A stretch of 57,024 nucleotides of DNA from the NCBI GenBank assembly GCA_002919265.1, contig PKEY01000088.1, positions 1 to 57,024 on the forward strand, read 5' to 3'. Made by a program: the position numbers and the translations under genes. The stretch is from Hyphomicrobiaceae bacterium. GTDB lineage: Bacteria; Pseudomonadota; Alphaproteobacteria; Rhizobiales; Hyphomicrobiaceae. This document shows positions 47,751 to 56,197 of the stretch, piece after piece (position 1 is the stretch's first letter; every line of letters begins with the position of its first letter). The notes under the pieces were generated by a model that was not told the DNA's origin, did not search any database, and saw nothing but the letters and a program-made list of their open reading frames with translations.

Positions 47751-49160
47751 ATGTCGGCCAATCTCGTTGCACTTCTCTACCTGCTGTCGGGTATCCTCTT
47801 CATCCTGGCGCTCCGTGGACTGTCGAGCCCCGAAACCTCGCGGCAGGGCAACCTATTCGGCATGGTCGGCATGGCCATTGCCGTTTTCACAACACTTACG
47901 CAGATCTCTGCACCCGACTCAGTCCTGACATGGGTGCTGATCATCGCCGGCATTGGCATTGGCGGCGGCATCGGCGCGTACATCGCGCGCTCCATCCCGA
48001 TGACGGCCATGCCGGAGCTGGTCGCAGCGTTCCACTCGCTCGTGGGTCTCGCCGCCGTGTTCGTGGCTGCGGCGGCCCTCTATGCGCCTGAAGCCTTCGG
48101 GATCGCAGGCCCCGACGGCCGACTGGTGTTTGGTAGCCTCATCGAGATGTCGCTCGGCACCGCCATCGGTGCCATCACTTTCACGGGCAGCGTGATCGCA
48201 TTCGCCAAGCTCTCCGGCCGGATGTCTGGCAAGCCAATTCTCCTGCCGGCGCGGCATGCCATCAATCTTGGGCTGGGCGTGTTGCTCATCCTTCTGATTG
48301 CCGCCTTTGCACAGTCCGGCGGCTCTGCGTGGCTGTTCTGGCTGATCGCCATTGTCGCTCTTGTCTTTGGTGTGCTGATCATCATCCCGATCGGCGGCGC
48401 CGACATGCCGGTCGTCGTGTCGATGCTCAACTCGTACTCGGGCTGGGCTGCTGCAGGTATCGGGTTCACCCTTGGCAACGTGGCGCTGATTATCACGGGG
48501 GCGCTGGTCGGCTCCTCGGGCGCGATCCTGTCCTACATCATGTGCAAGGGCATGAACCGCTCGTTCATTTCCGTCATTCTCGGCGGCTTCGGTGGCGAGG
48601 TGGCAGGGCCGTCCGGCGAGGCTGAGCGCCGTCCTGTGAAGCAGGGGTCGGCTGAAGATGCCGCCTTCATGCTCAAAAACGCGAGCAAGGTTATCATCGT
48701 GCCGGGCTACGGCATGGCGGTAGCGCAAGCCCAGCACGCCCTGCGTGAGATGGCCGATGTGCTGAAGAAGGCGGGTGTCGAGGTGAAATACGCTATTCAC
48801 CCGGTCGCCGGCCGTATGCCGGGCCACATGAACGTGCTGCTCGCCGAGGCGAACGTTCCGTACGACGAGGTCTTCGAGCTGGAAGACATCAACCACGAGT
48901 TCTCGCAGGCTGATGTGGTCTACGTCATCGGCGCCAACGACGTGACCAACCCAGCTGCGAAGGAAGATCCGTCCTCGCCCATCTACGGGATGCCTGTGCT
49001 TGAGGTGTGGAAGGCCGGAACAGTGATCTTCAACAAGCGCTCACTTTCATCCGGCTACGCGGGGATCGACAACACCCTGTTCTACCGCGACAACACGATG
49101 ATGCTCTTCGGCGACGCGAAGAAGATGACCGAAGAGATCGTGAAGGCGCTGGAGCACTAG
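47751..49160 (+). CDS. pntB: NAD(P) transhydrogenase subunit beta
   Basis: A 469-residue subunit with about nine membrane helices (domain II) followed by the NADP(H)-binding domain III. The latter has VPGYGMAVAQAQHALREM, HPVAGRMPGHMNVLLAEANVPYD, DVVYVIGANDVTNPAA and KRSLSSGYAGIDN. GGADMPVVVSMLNSYSGWAAAGIGF is conserved in the membrane part. It begins 11 bases after pntAB and completes the three-gene transhydrogenase. Confidence 0.97.
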   Translation: MSANLVALLYLLSGILFILALRGLSSPETSRQGNLFGMVGMAIAVFTTLTQISAPDSVLTWVLIIAGIGIGGGIGAYIARSIPMTAMPELVAAFHSLVGLAAVFVAAAALYAPEAFGIAGPDGRLVFGSLIEMSLGTAIGAITFTGSVIAFAKLSGRMSGKPILLPARHAINLGLGVLLILLIAAFAQSGGSAWLFWLIAIVALVFGVLIIIPIGGADMPVVVSMLNSYSGWAAAGIGFTLGNVALIITGALVGSSGAILSYIMCKGMNRSFISVILGGFGGEVAGPSGEAERRPVKQGSAEDAAFMLKNASKVIIVPGYGMAVAQAQHALREMADVLKKAGVEVKYAIHPVAGRMPGHMNVLLAEANVPYDEVFELEDINHEFSQADVVYVIGANDVTNPAAKEDPSSPIYGMPVLEVWKAGTVIFNKRSLSSGYAGIDNTLFYRDNTMMLFGDAKKMTEEIVKALEH

Positions 49161-49218
49161 TTCGGAGCGCTATCCTCCGTCTGTTGAGGACGAGAGCTTT
49201 ATCACGGTCGCCACAAGA

Positions 49219-49241
49219 ACCCTGCCTTACTGTGGCAGGGT
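49219..49241 (+). terminator. hairpin after pntB
   Basis: ACCCTGCC (49219-49226) pairs perfectly with GGCAGGGT (49234-49241) around a 7-base loop. No T-run follows; a possible weak terminator of the pnt operon. Confidence 0.4.
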
Positions 49242-49281
49242 GCACAGTTAACTGGTTCGAAAGCCACGGGGCGGAGGGCCT

Positions 49282-49932
49282 ATGGGCGCACATAGTCATG
49301 CCAATGCGGATTTCCGTACGCGCAACCCGTTGGCTAGCGAGAAACGCATCAGGCATTTTATCATCGTTGGTATAGTGTTCATCAACGCCGCGTTTCTTGC
49401 CGCGTGGTGGGCCGGCTATGGGCCTCCTCTCAGCAAAGAGCACGGTATCCTGGAACATACCCAGCTTCTCGTTCTGCTATCGGTCTTCGTACTGTTTTTC
49501 TTGGGCTGGCGGTATGGTGTCGAGGAAGAGAAAACGGCTTCCGGTGCACTCTCCATGCTGACTGCTGCAGCATTCGTCAGAGAGCTCGACGTAAAGACGT
49601 TAGGCGGTCCGGATTGGTTTCGCTGGCTTTCACACCACGGCTTACAAGAAATCCTCCTCGTGGCGATGACTTTGCCGATCCTTTGGTATCTCGCGCGTCG
49701 CCGGCATCACTGGTGGGGCCTGATCCGTCTCGCGCTTGCACCGGCCGCCATGCCGCTATTCGTCGCCGGCACTCTGCTGGTGGTTGCCGTCGAGTTCGAT
49801 CGGGACATCGCCGTCGACGCGGAGCTGCGATTCTGGGAGGAATTTATCGAGCTCAACGGCTACCTGTTCCTCCTGCTTTCCGCCTGGAACCACTGGCTCA
49901 TTATCCAACGCCGCAGGTGCACTCCTGCCTAA
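49282..49932 (+). CDS. membrane protein of unknown function
   Basis: A 216-residue protein with about five hydrophobic segments (near residues 26-45, 60-76, 118-135, 146-170 and 193-208). Acidic and aromatic residues sit in the loops (FVRELDVKTLGGPDWFRWLSHHGLQEILL; EFDRDIAVDAELRFWEEFIELNGY). The many conserved-looking polar residues near the membrane could indicate an enzyme or a cofactor site, but no family is recognised. GCGGAGGG lies just ahead of the ATG. It follows the pnt operon after a hairpin and is convergent with rpsU. Confidence 0.75.
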   Translation: MGAHSHANADFRTRNPLASEKRIRHFIIVGIVFINAAFLAAWWAGYGPPLSKEHGILEHTQLLVLLSVFVLFFLGWRYGVEEEKTASGALSMLTAAAFVRELDVKTLGGPDWFRWLSHHGLQEILLVAMTLPILWYLARRRHHWWGLIRLALAPAAMPLFVAGTLLVVAVEFDRDIAVDAELRFWEEFIELNGYLFLLLSAWNHWLIIQRRRCTPA

Positions 49933-50026
49933 TCGGCTAGCCTCGGAAGGCGGTCCAAGGAGCACAACGCCCAAAGGGCCACTCAGCGACTGAGCAGCCC
50001 CACAAACGCTTGGACGAAATTTTGGG

Positions 50027-50057
50027 AAAAGCCCCCGGCCTTAATAGCTGGCCGGGC
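50027..50057 (-). terminator. rho-independent terminator after rpsU
   Basis: On the minus strand GCCCGGCC pairs with GGCCGGGGGC, followed by TTTTCCC. It lies 12 bases past the rpsU stop. Confidence 0.75.
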
Positions 50058-50068
50058 TTGGCCTTGAC

Positions 50069-50302
50069 TTACCGCGCTTTGCCCTTGCCCTTGCTAGGCA
50101 GCAGCCCCTCCCGCTGAGCCCGCTTGCGCGCCAGCTTCCGTGCGCGCCGAATGGCTTCCGCCTTCTCACGGGCCCTTCTCTCAGAGGGCTTCTCGTAGTA
50201 ATTCCGGAGCTTCATCTCCCGGAAAATACCCTCGCGCTGCATCTTCTTCTTCAGCGCCTTGAGGGCTTGATCGATGTTGTTGTCGCGAACGAGGACTTGC
50301 AC
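50069..50302 (-). CDS. rpsU: 30S ribosomal protein S21
   Basis: A 77-residue basic ribosomal protein, with [50 protein letters not shown] and a Lys/Arg-rich tail ending GKGKAR. The start is GTG at 50302, set by the conserved N-terminus; AGAGG lies about 10 bases upstream. Longer in-frame starts give an unrelated N-terminus. It forms a single-gene unit with its own terminator. Confidence 0.94.
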   Translation of the reverse strand: MQVLVRDNNIDQALKALKKKMQREGIFREMKLRNYYEKPSERRAREKAEAIRRARKLARKRAQREGLLPSKGKGKAR

Positions 50303-50442
50303 GCGGCTTCTACCTCTTCTTTCTAACGTTGGCCAATAAACACAACCAACCACTCCCGCATGGTCGCCCATGGGGTGGCCAGCTCTCCAAATCTGGAACT
50401 GATATAGCAAACTCCCCCTGTCAAGTCCACGGGATCAGCAGC

Positions 50443-51543
50443 TCAGCACTTGGGAAAAAGCCTGTTGATGTGTCCCATCTTACGGCCGTCGCGCGGCTCC
50501 CGCTTTCCGTAGAGGTGGATCAGCGTGCCCGCCTCGGCCGCCAGCTCACGCCAAGCCTGCGCGTCCTTTCCGATAAGATTTATCATCTCCGCATTGGAGT
50601 GGCGCTCTGTTGAGCCTAGCGGCCACCCGGCTACGGCCCGGATATGATTCTCGAACTGGCTCACCGGACAAGCGTCCATCGTCCAATGACCACTATTGTG
50701 GACGCGCGGAGCGATCTCGTTGACGTACAGTGGCTCCTCGCTTCCCGGCCCCATGTAGAACATCTCGACCGCCAGCACGCCGACATAGTCCAGCGCTTCT
50801 GCAATCCGCTGAGCCATCCTGCGGGCGAGTTCCTGCTCTTCCGGTGCGAGTGAAGACGGCACCACTGACCGGCGAAGGATACCACCCGAGTGCGTGTTCT
50901 GAGGAATGTCGTAGAAGCGATCCTGGCCGTCCCGCCCGCGCACCACGAGCACCGAAACTTCGCATGCGAATGACAGGCGCTTCTCGAGTATCGCGGGAGC
51001 ATTTCCGACGGCAGCAAGGGCCTGAGCGCAGTTTTCTCCTGGCGCGACGCTTACCTGCCCCTTGCCGTCATAGCCAAAGCGACGGGTTTTCAGGATGCAC
51101 TGGCCGCCGAAACGATCGAGAGCGGCCGCGAGATCCTGAGCCGTGTCCACGCGGGCAAACGGGGCCACCTGCACGCCGAGCCCCGAGATGAACTGCTTCT
51201 CGACCAGCCTGTCCTGGGCAACTTGCAGCGCGCGGGGGCCCGGCCGTACGGGCACTATCTCGGCAAGATGGCAGGCGGCTTCGACCGGAACGTTCTCGAA
51301 TTCGTAGGTGACCACATCCACGCTCCGGGCGAATGCCGTCAACCGTTCGAAGTCCGTATAGCTACCCACCGTCTGCTGGGCAGAGACATCGAACGCCGGA
51401 CACCGCGGCTCGTCGCAGTAGATGTGCGTCCGCAGCCCCAGTTTGGCCGCTGCCATGCTGAGCATTCGCCCCAGCTGACCACCGCCGAGAACGCCGATCG
51501 TGCTGCCGGGGGGCAGCGGTTCGGCCAGACCGATTTCAGACAT
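50443..51543 (-). CDS. purK: N5-carboxyaminoimidazole ribonucleotide synthase
   Basis: A 366-residue ATP-grasp enzyme of purine synthesis that carboxylates AIR with bicarbonate and ATP. It has [20 protein letters not shown] at the N-terminus, [33 protein letters not shown] and the Mg-site region [23 protein letters not shown]. Its start overlaps the purE end by 8 bases, so the two consecutive enzymes are coupled. Confidence 0.97.
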   Translation of the reverse strand: MSEIGLAEPLPPGSTIGVLGGGQLGRMLSMAAAKLGLRTHIYCDEPRCPAFDVSAQQTVGSYTDFERLTAFARSVDVVTYEFENVPVEAACHLAEIVPVRPGPRALQVAQDRLVEKQFISGLGVQVAPFARVDTAQDLAAALDRFGGQCILKTRRFGYDGKGQVSVAPGENCAQALAAVGNAPAILEKRLSFACEVSVLVVRGRDGQDRFYDIPQNTHSGGILRRSVVPSSLAPEEQELARRMAQRIAEALDYVGVLAVEMFYMGPGSEEPLYVNEIAPRVHNSGHWTMDACPVSQFENHIRAVAGWPLGSTERHSNAEMINLIGKDAQAWRELAAEAGTLIHLYGKREPRDGRKMGHINRLFPKC

Positions 51544-52039
51544 CTTCCGGCGCCTCGGCTACGGCCGCGGTTTGCCGCGCGCGAAACTGCTCCAGGCGAG
51601 CCGCAAGCGCCGGATCTTCGAGCGCCAGGATCTGGGCAGCAAGCAAGCCGGCATTCTCCGCACCGGCCTCCCCGATGGCCAAGGTGCCGACGGGAATGCC
51701 CGCTGGCATCTGCACGATGGAATAAAGGCTGTCTTGCCCCTTGAGCGCCCGGCTCTCGATAGGCACTCCCAGCACAGGCAGCGTCGTCAGAGCCGCAACC
51801 ATGCCAGGAAGATGCGCCGCGCCGCCTGCTCCGGCGATGATAACCTTAAGGCCTCGCTCCTTGGCCGATTTTGCGTAAGCGTAAAGCCGATCAGGCGTAC
51901 GGTGCGCAGAAACGATCTTCTTTTCGAAAGGCACCCCGAGCCGGGTCAGGGCATCCGCGGCGCGCTTCATCGTGGGCCAATCGGACTGGCTGCCCATAAT
52001 GAGGCCCACTTTCGGAGAGTCGGGCTTGGTTGCGCTCAT
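51536..52039 (-). CDS. purE: N5-carboxyaminoimidazole ribonucleotide mutase
   Basis: A 167-residue class I PurE that moves the carboxylate from N5-CAIR to C4 of AIR. It has [21 protein letters not shown], the catalytic histidine in [13 protein letters not shown], and the [26 protein letters not shown] segment. It is the first gene of purE-purK, with an 8-base overlap into purK. Two small DUF465 genes lie upstream. Confidence 0.97.
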   Translation of the reverse strand: MSATKPDSPKVGLIMGSQSDWPTMKRAADALTRLGVPFEKKIVSAHRTPDRLYAYAKSAKERGLKVIIAGAGGAAHLPGMVAALTTLPVLGVPIESRALKGQDSLYSIVQMPAGIPVGTLAIGEAGAENAGLLAAQILALEDPALAARLEQFRARQTAAVAEAPEDV

Positions 52040-52159
52040 CTTCGCATCTTTGGTTTGGGCATTCGGCCAGCGTAAGAAAGGACGCGCAATTACAGACCCG
52101 GCAGCCTTTTGACAAGTGGTTACGCGCGCGCAGAGCCAACTTGCCCACGATCCGGAAAA

Positions 52160-52393
52160 TTACGCGATAATGTCGGGCAAGAGCTGGTCTTCCAGTGCCG
52201 TAATTCGGTCCTTGAGCTGCAGCTTCTTCCTCTTAAGTCGCTTTACGTGAAGCTGATCCACATAGGGCTGCGATTCGAGGGCCGCAATCTCCATATCCAG
52301 CGCGCGGTGTTCGGCGCGGAGCGTAATCAACAGCTCGCGAATGTCTCGTTCATCCTGCCGCTGCATGCGCGAACTCAACCACCGCAATGACAT
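52160..52393 (-). CDS. DUF465/YdcH-family small protein
   Basis: A 77-residue, mostly helical and highly charged protein with the DUF465 pattern AEHRALDMEIAALE...DQLHVKRLKRKKLQLKDRITALEDQL, probably a short coiled coil. The function of the family is unknown. The ATG at 52393 has GAGG a few bases upstream; one at 52366 would give 68 residues. It lies upstream of purE on the same strand and diverges from a paralogous gene at 52605. Confidence 0.78.
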   Translation of the reverse strand: MSLRWLSSRMQRQDERDIRELLITLRAEHRALDMEIAALESQPYVDQLHVKRLKRKKLQLKDRITALEDQLLPDIIA

Positions 52394-52604
52394 ATGCCTC
52401 GTTCGCGGCAATATCTGCCAGAGCGCCCGAGCTGGCAAGAGCACGGAACAGAAATTCAAAGGAAAAACCTGAAATTACCGAGGCTTGTCTTCGCACACTG
52501 AGATTCTGCCCGTAGTTTTCGGGCAAACGATTTACCACTGTGATTCGACATTTTTCGACAATTCTGCCAAGATTATCGCGTCCTAAACTCGATCGGAGGG
52601 CAAG

Positions 52605-52778
52605 ATGTCGGCCTCCCCAGATCTGGCGGAACTGACGGAAAAGCATCGGTTGCTTGACAGGATGATCGAGGAAGAGCTGTCGAGACCTGCGGTGGATTCC
52701 ATCAAGGTCAACAGCCTGAAGCTTCAAAAACTCCGACTTAAGGACCAGATCGCGCGCCTGAGCCGCGGTAAACAGTAG
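52605..52778 (+). CDS. DUF465/YdcH-family small protein, second copy
   Basis: A 57-residue helical protein starting MSASPDLAELTEKHRLLDRM and ending DQIARLSRGKQ, with the DUF465 core EKHRLLDRMIEEELSRP...VNSLKLQKLRLKDQIARL. CGGAGGG lies 5 bases before the ATG, which supports translation despite the small size. Divergent from, and distantly similar to, the gene at 52160-52393. The function is unknown. Confidence 0.8.
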   Translation: MSASPDLAELTEKHRLLDRMIEEELSRPAVDSIKVNSLKLQKLRLKDQIARLSRGKQ

Positions 52779-52910
52779 TAGACCGGCTCAGAACCAGACT
52801 CCGTTGTTCATCAACCCGAGCGGGCATTGCAGGCGTCTCGGCAGCTGGGTATTTGATTGCGCCTGAGGTCCGCTTCCAAGAATACTCCAAGCCCCGCTCA
52901 CGTCGATTTC

Positions 52911-53798
52911 TCATGCCGGACGCTTCTCGGAGCTGGCGCGCGGAGTTTCGATTTTCCGCCGGTGCGTTGCGATCGTTCCCAGGACGATAAGCCCTGCCCC
53001 CGCGATTGTCGTCAAGCCAGGCAGGTCAGCAAAAAGCAGGTAGCCGAACAGCACACCCCAAGCGAGCGTGACGTAATGAATTGGCGCAAGCCGTGCGGCC
53101 TCCGCCCGGGCAAATGCGAGCGCCAAGAGAAAATGGCCGGAGACTCCGAGCAGGCCGATCAGTGCGAGAAGAGCGAGATCCTCTGAAATCAAAGGTGTCC
53201 AGACGAACGCCGCAGCCGGCGCAAGCAAAAGTGCCGGTCCCATATTTTGGAACCAGACGATGATAGACAACGCGTCTCTCTGCGCCCGAGATCTCAGCAG
53301 TACCAGATTGAGCGCATAGGTTACCGCCGAGAGGACGCACGCAACCGTTCCAAGGAGCGCGCCTTCGCCATAATCTCCCGAACCTATCCGCCCACCCGCA
53401 ATCAGCAGCATGCCACAGAAGCCTGCTACCAGGGCCAGGACGATGCCGGTGTCGATGCGCTCCTTGAGGAAAATCGCGCCGAACAGCGCGATGAACATGG
53501 GCGAGAGGAACGACAGCGCAACGGCGTCGGCGAGCGGCAGCTGACCCAAGGCAAAAAAGAATGACGTGGCCGTCATGACCACAAGAACCGACCGCGTCGT
53601 GTTGTAGAACACAGTTTCGCGGCTGGGCCAGCCTGGCCGCAGAATGGCGAGAACCAGGCTCGCCCAGAGGAGGCCCGACGAAAACCGCATGAAAGCGATT
53701 TGAAACGTCGGGTATCGGGGCGTCATGGATTTGATGAGGGCATCCATGAGCGAAAGCAGGCCATCGCCCGCGACGGCCATGATGATTGCTTGAAGCAT
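52911..53798 (-). CDS. EamA/DMT-superfamily permease
   Basis: A 295-residue membrane protein with about ten helices in two EamA repeats. ATSFFFALGQLPLADAVALSFLSPMFIALFGAIFLKERID is the classic first-repeat pattern, and HYVTLAWGVLFGYLLFADLPGLTTIAGAGLIVLG the second. It probably exports or imports a small metabolite; the substrate is unknown. It lies near the aspartate-dehydrogenase-like gene on the same strand, 58 bases downstream of it. Confidence 0.88.
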   Translation of the reverse strand: MLQAIIMAVAGDGLLSLMDALIKSMTPRYPTFQIAFMRFSSGLLWASLVLAILRPGWPSRETVFYNTTRSVLVVMTATSFFFALGQLPLADAVALSFLSPMFIALFGAIFLKERIDTGIVLALVAGFCGMLLIAGGRIGSGDYGEGALLGTVACVLSAVTYALNLVLLRSRAQRDALSIIVWFQNMGPALLLAPAAAFVWTPLISEDLALLALIGLLGVSGHFLLALAFARAEAARLAPIHYVTLAWGVLFGYLLFADLPGLTTIAGAGLIVLGTIATHRRKIETPRASSEKRPA

Positions 53799-53856
53799 AG
53801 AATCTCACTGGTCCCGGCGCGCCTGCGATTGGCGCGGCCGTCTTATGAAGTCGGCC

Positions 53857-54669
53857 TCAAGTACCAACAACCAAGGGAGAAGCAAGCCGGCGCAGAGCCG
53901 CGATGACGCTCAGAGGTGTGATCACGCCGGTTCGCGGATTCTCAGCCGACGGGATGTTCTCGATTGTCATCGTGAGCTGGGAAGAATCCGACTTCACGAT
54001 AATCGTGTGGGTGTTGTGTGACACCGTCGGATCGGCCCAAACCTCGACCTCGGTTCGGTCAGGGCCAACACCAGCGAGGGACAGTGCCACTGACACATTG
54101 AGATTGGCAGGAAAACCCTTTGCCGCTTCGCGCGCCGTTCCTGAGAAAACTTTGAGGGGTTCCTTCAACCCTTCGACGGATATTCCCTTTTCGACGAGCA
54201 ATGGTGCCCCAGCCAAGCCGGCAGGCGGCTTGCGCGTAATGAGCCGTACCGAATGGACGTTGCCCTCGGCCACCGCGCGTACCGCATCGAGCCCCAGTAT
54301 CGCGCCGCTTGGAACCACGATCCGTGCCCCCGTCTCGCGTGCCAGATCGACGAGATGCATGTGGTTCAATAATGCGCCGACGGAGAGCGGCATGAAGATT
54401 CGGCCAAGGCGGATCGGCCCTTCGGCTGCCGCCAGAAAATGGGCGGCAGGAACGCACTCCACGACGACGTCAGCTTCCTCGGCCAATCGCTCCAACGGCA
54501 GAAGTTTCGGAGGATTGCGAAAACTGGCGATTGTTCTTTCGGCCTTCACCTGATCTCGCGCGGAGACGGCCGTGAGCACGAGCCTCTCGATATCGCCGGA
54601 ATCGATCCGCCGCGCCACTTTCAGCCCGATCGCGCCCAATCCCGCAATGGCTACCCTGATCTCTGCCAT
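53857..54669 (-). CDS. aspartate dehydrogenase-like protein (NadX/DUF108 family)
   Basis: A 270-residue protein with an N-terminal Rossmann domain (VAIAGLGAIGLKVARRID) and the C-terminal domain of L-aspartate dehydrogenase. It has VPSGAILGLDAV, GFPANLNVSVALSLAG and the histidine-containing WADPTVSHNTHTI that includes the likely catalytic residue. The known reaction is NAD(P)-dependent deamination of aspartate to iminoaspartate/oxaloacetate. The ATG at 54669 has GGAGG about 9 bases upstream. It diverges from a TTT transporter, so it may act on an imported dicarboxylate derivative rather than in NAD synthesis; that is inference. Confidence 0.85.
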   Translation of the reverse strand: MAEIRVAIAGLGAIGLKVARRIDSGDIERLVLTAVSARDQVKAERTIASFRNPPKLLPLERLAEEADVVVECVPAAHFLAAAEGPIRLGRIFMPLSVGALLNHMHLVDLARETGARIVVPSGAILGLDAVRAVAEGNVHSVRLITRKPPAGLAGAPLLVEKGISVEGLKEPLKVFSGTAREAAKGFPANLNVSVALSLAGVGPDRTEVEVWADPTVSHNTHTIIVKSDSSQLTMTIENIPSAENPRTGVITPLSVIAALRRLASPLVVGT

Positions 54670-54769
54670 GCCCACCACCCTCCGTCCGCGCACCAGCGGC
54701 TTGCCTTGGTGCCTCATCTAAGGTGTTATTACCCGGAAGACAGAAACAAACAAATCCGGGAGGAATGCC

Positions 54770-55720
54770 GTGAAGATGAAATGGGCTTCGTCTTTTCTCG
54801 CCCTGCTCGGCCTCACGCTCACGACGCCAGCTCTCGCCGATTTCCCTGAGAGGCCGATCAAGATGATCGTCCCGTGGGCCGCGGGCGGTGATACGGACAA
54901 CATTTTCCGACCTTTTGTCCCACATTTCCAGAAGCACATCGGCCAGACGGTCGTCATCGCCAACATCGGTGGCGCTTCAGGAACGGTGGGGGCTCGGGAA
55001 GCTCGTAACGCGCCGGCGGATGGATACACGCTCCTTGCTGTCCACGATTACATCCACCTCACCTATTACGCCGGCATGGCTGACGTCAGCTACAAGGATT
55101 TCGAGCCGATTTGCCTGATTGCGGCCACGCCGTCTGTGCTTACGGCCAGTGCCAAGACGCCGTGGAAAACCTTCAAGGAGTTCGTCGAGGACGCGAAAAA
55201 GCGGCCCGGAGAAATCACGGTAGGCGCAACGCTCGGGTCGACCAGCCACCTTTTTCCGGCGAGGATCGAAAAGGCTGCCGGAATTAAACTGAAATATGTC
55301 TCCTATGACGGCCTCGCACCGCGGATGAACGCCATTCTGGGCGGACACGTTGATCTCACGGATTCCAACTTGACCCAGAAGGGCAAGGTCGAGGCTGGCG
55401 AGCTCAAATTCCTTGCGGTTGGGACGGAGCAGCGCCTGCCAGAAATTCCCGATGTCCCGACCCTGAAAGAGAACGGCATCGACGTCGTTTATGAGGTCGT
55501 CCGTGGTCTGCTCGTGCCCAAGGGGACGCCTGCGGATGTACGTGCGAAGCTCGACGAGGCCTGCGCGAAGGCGACCGCCGAACCGGAATTCGCTGAGGCA
55601 CTAAGGCTCCAAGGGACGCGGGTGGCGTACCTCAATGCAAAAGACTACGGTGAGTTTCTCGACAAGCTCGACGCGGAGAACAAGGCCATCATGACGGAGC
55701 TTGGGCTCGCGAAGCAATGA
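54770..55720 (+). CDS. second TTT periplasmic binding protein, TctC-like
   Basis: A 316-residue Bug/TctC-family binding protein with a signal peptide (about 1-24, ending TTPALA) and the motif PIKMIVPWAAGGDTDNIFRPF, followed by VVIANIGGASGTVGAREARNAPADGYTLL. The start is GTG at 54770 or ATG at 54776, both behind GGGAGGA. It differs clearly from the TctC-like protein at 8486, so the ligand is probably different. Its stop overlaps the TctB start by 4 bases. Confidence 0.9.
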   Translation: MKMKWASSFLALLGLTLTTPALADFPERPIKMIVPWAAGGDTDNIFRPFVPHFQKHIGQTVVIANIGGASGTVGAREARNAPADGYTLLAVHDYIHLTYYAGMADVSYKDFEPICLIAATPSVLTASAKTPWKTFKEFVEDAKKRPGEITVGATLGSTSHLFPARIEKAAGIKLKYVSYDGLAPRMNAILGGHVDLTDSNLTQKGKVEAGELKFLAVGTEQRLPEIPDVPTLKENGIDVVYEVVRGLLVPKGTPADVRAKLDEACAKATAEPEFAEALRLQGTRVAYLNAKDYGEFLDKLDAENKAIMTELGLAKQ

Positions 55721-56196
55721 GAGTTGGCCGCGACGGCGTCATCGGACTCATTCTGACGGCGCTTAGCTTTGGCCTGCTGGTCCAGTCGTTCAGCCTTCCC
55801 CAGCTACCGCTGACACCGGTAGGCCCGGGCTTCTATCCACGGATCGTTCTGAGCCTCCTCGCGTTTGCGGGCGTCGTCCTTTTTGTTCAGAACGTCCTCG
55901 CAAATCGCGCCCAGGCAACAGCAGCCGGGAGCATGCAAGCAGATGCCGCCTTCTGGCGCGTGCCGCTGCTGTTCGGCATCGTTGCAGCCTACGTCTTTTT
56001 GCTGCCAATCCTCGGCTACCGGCTCGCCACGATCCTTTTTGTGTTGGCTCTGATGCCCGCCATCGAGTGGCCCACGTCCGTGAGGGCCTGGGCCACTGTC
56101 ATTCTCATTTCGATCGCCACATCGCTCGTCAGTCACCTGGTTTTCGAGCGATATCTTCTCGTGCTGCTACCTCGGGGCAGTCTGACGGGCTGGTAG
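55717..56196 (+). CDS. second TTT small membrane subunit, TctB-like
   Basis: A 159-residue TctB-family membrane protein with four hydrophobic helices and the family stretch TPVGPGFYPRIVLSLLAFAGVVLF near the N-terminus. It starts inside the stop of the TctC-like gene (ATGA) and ends 1 base before the TctA-like start, so the set is tightly coupled in the usual C-B-A order. Confidence 0.88.
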   Translation: MRVGRDGVIGLILTALSFGLLVQSFSLPQLPLTPVGPGFYPRIVLSLLAFAGVVLFVQNVLANRAQATAAGSMQADAAFWRVPLLFGIVAAYVFLLPILGYRLATILFVLALMPAIEWPTSVRAWATVILISIATSLVSHLVFERYLLVLLPRGSLTGW

Positions 56197-56197
56197 G

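Noticed and set aside
54670..54769. A copy of the TGGTATACCA operator before the second TTT transporter
   Set aside because: I looked for it in the gap to the NadX-like gene and found no match, so this set is not placed in the oxalate regulon.
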